The notes beneath the pieces were generated by a model. The model ran no database searches. It was not told where the DNA came from and worked only from the letters and a program-made list of their open reading frames with translations. A DNA stretch of 7,611 nucleotides from an uncultured Sphingomonadales bacterium (GTDB lineage Bacteria > Pseudomonadota > Alphaproteobacteria > Sphingomonadales > Sphingomonadaceae): NCBI GenBank assembly GCA_937898535.1, contig CALDKP010000156.1:1-7611 (forward strand), given 5' to 3'. A program made the translations under genes and the position numbers. Below are positions 6,603 through 7,611 of the stretch, piece by piece. The stretch's first letter is position 1; each line of letters opens with the position of its first letter.

Positions 6603-6970
6603 GATTCTTTTTCTGCTCCATGCCCCACATGGGTTAACTCGGTTCCTGTCGCATCAATAGTTAGGAGCTGGTCTTTGATATTAACTAAAGCGGCGTGGTA
6701 AATATTTGGTTCATATGTTTTTTCTGGATCGGTTTCTTGCCAGAAAGAACCGCCCACCGCGAACGCCGCATTGGGATTAGCCGCGAAACATTGAATTCGG
6801 GCAGCCAGCTCGTCGGGTTCCGGCGCGCCACCTTGCTCGGCCTGGTGAAGGAACTTGACCGTCCGGCTGTTTGCTTGACGCAAGCGAACGGCATCAAGGA
6901 CTGATTTCCTGTCCTTCGGGTTGATATCCGAATCTTTGCGTAACGCGTGATGGGGAAAGTTCATTTCCAT
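6599..6970 (-). CDS. Hypothetical protein overlapping sciP
   Basis: I do not recognise this 123-residue product. It is hydrophilic, without signal peptide or membrane segment: a charged N-terminal third (RKDSDINPKDRKSVLDAVRL, residues 11-30), a middle with PDELAARIQCFAANPNAAF, and a C-terminal part with YHAALVNIKDQLLTIDATG. Its TGA shares 4 nt with the sciP ATG, the spacing expected of a coupled two-gene operon, which is the best evidence that it is real. Against this, neither the ATG at 6970 nor the one at 6964 has a recognisable ribosome binding site. Codon use becomes more AT-rich toward the 3' end than in the flanking genes. It could be a lineage-specific gene or a recent insertion next to sciP. 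No function can be proposed. Confidence 0.55.
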   Translation of the reverse strand: MEMNFPHHALRKDSDINPKDRKSVLDAVRLRQANSRTVKFLHQAEQGGAPEPDELAARIQCFAANPNAAFAVGGSFWQETDPEKTYEPNIYHAALVNIKDQLLTIDATGTELTHVGHGAEKES

Positions 6971-6989
6971 GACGCTGTTGTAGCGCCAG

Positions 6990-7021
6990 ATGTTCTAACA
7001 TGAGGTAAAGGCGATCTTCAA
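6990..7021 (-). promoter_or_regulatory. Possible promoter with overlapping palindrome
   Basis: The perfect palindrome ATGTT-CT-AACAT (6990-7001) lies 20 nt upstream of the hypothetical gene. On the minus strand it overlaps TAGAAC (6992-6997), a 4-of-6 match to a -10 box. TTGAAG (7016-7021), a 4-of-6 match to a -35 box, stands 18 nt away. A dyad over a -10 box is a usual repressor arrangement. Both boxes are weak, and the regulator is unknown. Confidence 0.3.
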
Positions 7022-7126
7022 ATGATGTTAGGGGAGGTTAACAGTCATTATCTTCTACGGACCTCTCCGTTCTTGGCCTGTGTTGAGTCATACGGAAAAC
7101 TGGCTTTTGGAACTTCAAGCCATTAG
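7022..7126 (+). CDS. Possible 34-residue leader ORF before mnmA
   Basis: An ATG at 7022 (followed by a second ATG) opens a 34-codon frame ending at TAG 7124-7126; the product starts MMLGEVNSHYLL and ends GKLAFGTSSH. Its stop codon overlaps the first G of the mnmA ribosome binding site. A ribosome ending there would sit on the hairpin that covers that site. Only a poor AAGG (10 nt spacing) precedes it, and 34 open codons can arise by chance. It may therefore be no gene at all. Confidence 0.2.
   Translation: MMLGEVNSHYLLRTSPFLACVESYGKLAFGTSSH
7031..7068 (+). promoter_or_regulatory. Leader hairpin upstream of mnmA
   Basis: GGGGAGGT (7031-7038) and ACCTCTCC (7061-7068) can form an 8-bp stem with one G-U pair around a 22-nt loop in the mnmA-sense RNA. 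The right arm (CCTCTC) can alternatively pair with the mnmA ribosome binding site GGGAGG at 7126-7131, giving two mutually exclusive folds. The pairing is visible in the sequence; any regulatory role is inference. Confidence 0.3.
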
Positions 7127-7138
7127 GGAGGCACTCCC
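7126..7138 (+). promoter_or_regulatory. mnmA ribosome binding site inside a small hairpin
   Basis: GGGAGG (7126-7131) is a strong Shine-Dalgarno sequence 7 nt before the ATG and fixes the mnmA start. GGGAG (7126-7130) and CTCCC (7134-7138) are exact reverse complements around the triloop GCA, so the site lies in a 5-bp hairpin that ends directly at the start codon. Confidence 0.6.
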
Positions 7139-7593
7139 ATGACTGACGATATTTATCATTCTGATTTCCAACTCGGGCCTGATCTTGCCGGCAAACGAAT
7201 CGTTGTTGCCATGTCGGGGGGCGTCGATTCCTCGGTGGTTGCCGCGTTGGCTGCGCGGTCGGGTGCCGAAACCATTGGCGTGACGCTGCAACTATATGAC
7301 CATGGCAGCGCGGTAAAACGCGCTGGTGCCTGCTGCGCGGGTCAGGACATTCGCGACGCGCGCGCCGTCGCCGATAAATTGGGTATCGCGCATTATGTGT
7401 TCGATCATGAAAGCCAGTTTCGCGAATCGGTAATCGACCATTTCGCCGATGAATATATGGCGGGCCGCACACCCATTCCATGCGTTCGGTGCAACATGGG
7501 CGTTAAGTTTACCGATTTGTTCCGGCTGGCGCGTGAGCTTGGCGCAGATTGCCTTGCCACGGGCCATTATGTGCGCCGCGTTGAAGGACCGGC
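7139..7593 (+). CDS. mnmA: tRNA 2-thiouridine(34) synthase MnmA, N-terminal part
   Basis: MnmA activates U34 of tRNA-Lys, -Glu and -Gln with ATP and places sulfur on C2, using persulfide sulfur relayed from a cysteine desulfurase. It acts in the cytoplasm. About 152 of the usual ~360-390 residues are present. The PP-loop ATP-binding motif SGGVDS is at residues 26-31. The alphaproteobacterial-type ACCAGQDIRDARAVAD follows at about 64-79, then PCVRCN (114-119), where C118 corresponds to the nucleophilic cysteine of E. coli MnmA (Cys102). The stretch LGADCLATGHYVRR closes the visible part. The second active-site cysteine lies beyond the window. The ATG at 7139 has an ideal GGGAGG site. The real sequence ends at 7593, where adapter begins; the last few in-frame codons to 7611 are not protein sequence. 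The gene is divergent from the sciP pair. Confidence 0.95.
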
Positions 7594-7611
7594 AGATCGG
7601 AAGAGCGTCGT
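7594..7611. other. Illumina adapter remnant
   Basis: AGATCGGAAGAGCGTCGT is identical to the start of the standard Illumina TruSeq adapter (the reverse complement of the universal adapter, as read through at the end of a short insert). It interrupts mnmA at the exact contig end. It is not biological sequence and should be trimmed. Confidence 0.96.

Noticed and set aside
6603..7020. CtrA boxes (TTAA-N7-TTAA) upstream of sciP
   Set aside because: TTAA occurs, as in GTTAAC near 6634, but no pair has the required 7-nt spacing. A single GAATC site is expected by chance.
7038..7567. Minus-strand open frames opposite mnmA
   Set aside because: Antisense shadows of a clearly conserved mnmA frame.
1..7611. 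CRISPR array, tRNA, rRNA, insertion sequence or integron
   Set aside because: No regularly spaced repeats, no tRNA-like cloverleaf that I could see, and no transposase, integrase or terminal inverted repeats, even around the left patchwork.

Overview
The window splits into two unlike parts. From about 1187 to 7593 it reads as one continuous piece of an alphaproteobacterial chromosome. The best guess is a sphingomonad, because of a DUF1153/SciP gene, an MnmA with the alphaproteobacterial CCAGQDI signature, and moderately GC-rich codon use. The first ~1190 bases are a patchwork of short, incomplete gene pieces in both orientations. Their frames and base composition change abruptly, which looks like a chimeric assembly rather than a natural locus. 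The last 18 bases (7594-7611) are Illumina adapter, so the right edge is also a sequencing artefact.

Layout from the left: an internal piece of a phage-type DNA methyltransferase (3-~233, +); a GC-rich unrecognised coding piece (~236-450, +); the 3' end of an unidentified gene followed by the 5' end of a PepSY-domain membrane protein (~452-613 and 627-~868, +), which look like a genuine neighbouring pair; an internal piece of a serine beta-lactamase-family hydrolase (~869-1178, -); and then the N-terminal part of a DUF445 membrane protein (~1182-1592, -), where the coherent genome begins. Long open frames cross these joins and would look like novel fusion proteins. I treat them as artefacts.

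The coherent part holds a two-gene RND efflux operon on the minus strand: membrane fusion protein (4818-5993) and HAE1-type inner membrane transporter (1636-4791). DUF445 follows in the same direction, and no outer membrane channel gene is in view. A clear intrinsic terminator (6248-6269) separates this operon from sciP (6303-6602, -), the small CtrA inhibitor of the alphaproteobacterial cell-cycle circuit. sciP overlaps by 4 nt an upstream hypothetical gene (6599-6970, -). Divergently from that gene runs mnmA (7139-7593, +, cut off), encoding the tRNA 2-thiouridylase. The intergenic region holds a 12-nt palindrome over a possible promoter for the hypothetical gene. On the mnmA side there are two leader hairpins, one enclosing the ribosome binding site, and a possible 34-codon leader ORF.

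I see no CRISPR array, tRNA, rRNA, insertion sequence or defence system. The most useful results are the assembly artefacts. The most interesting biology, all of it inferred, is the coupled gene upstream of sciP and the possible translational control structure before mnmA.
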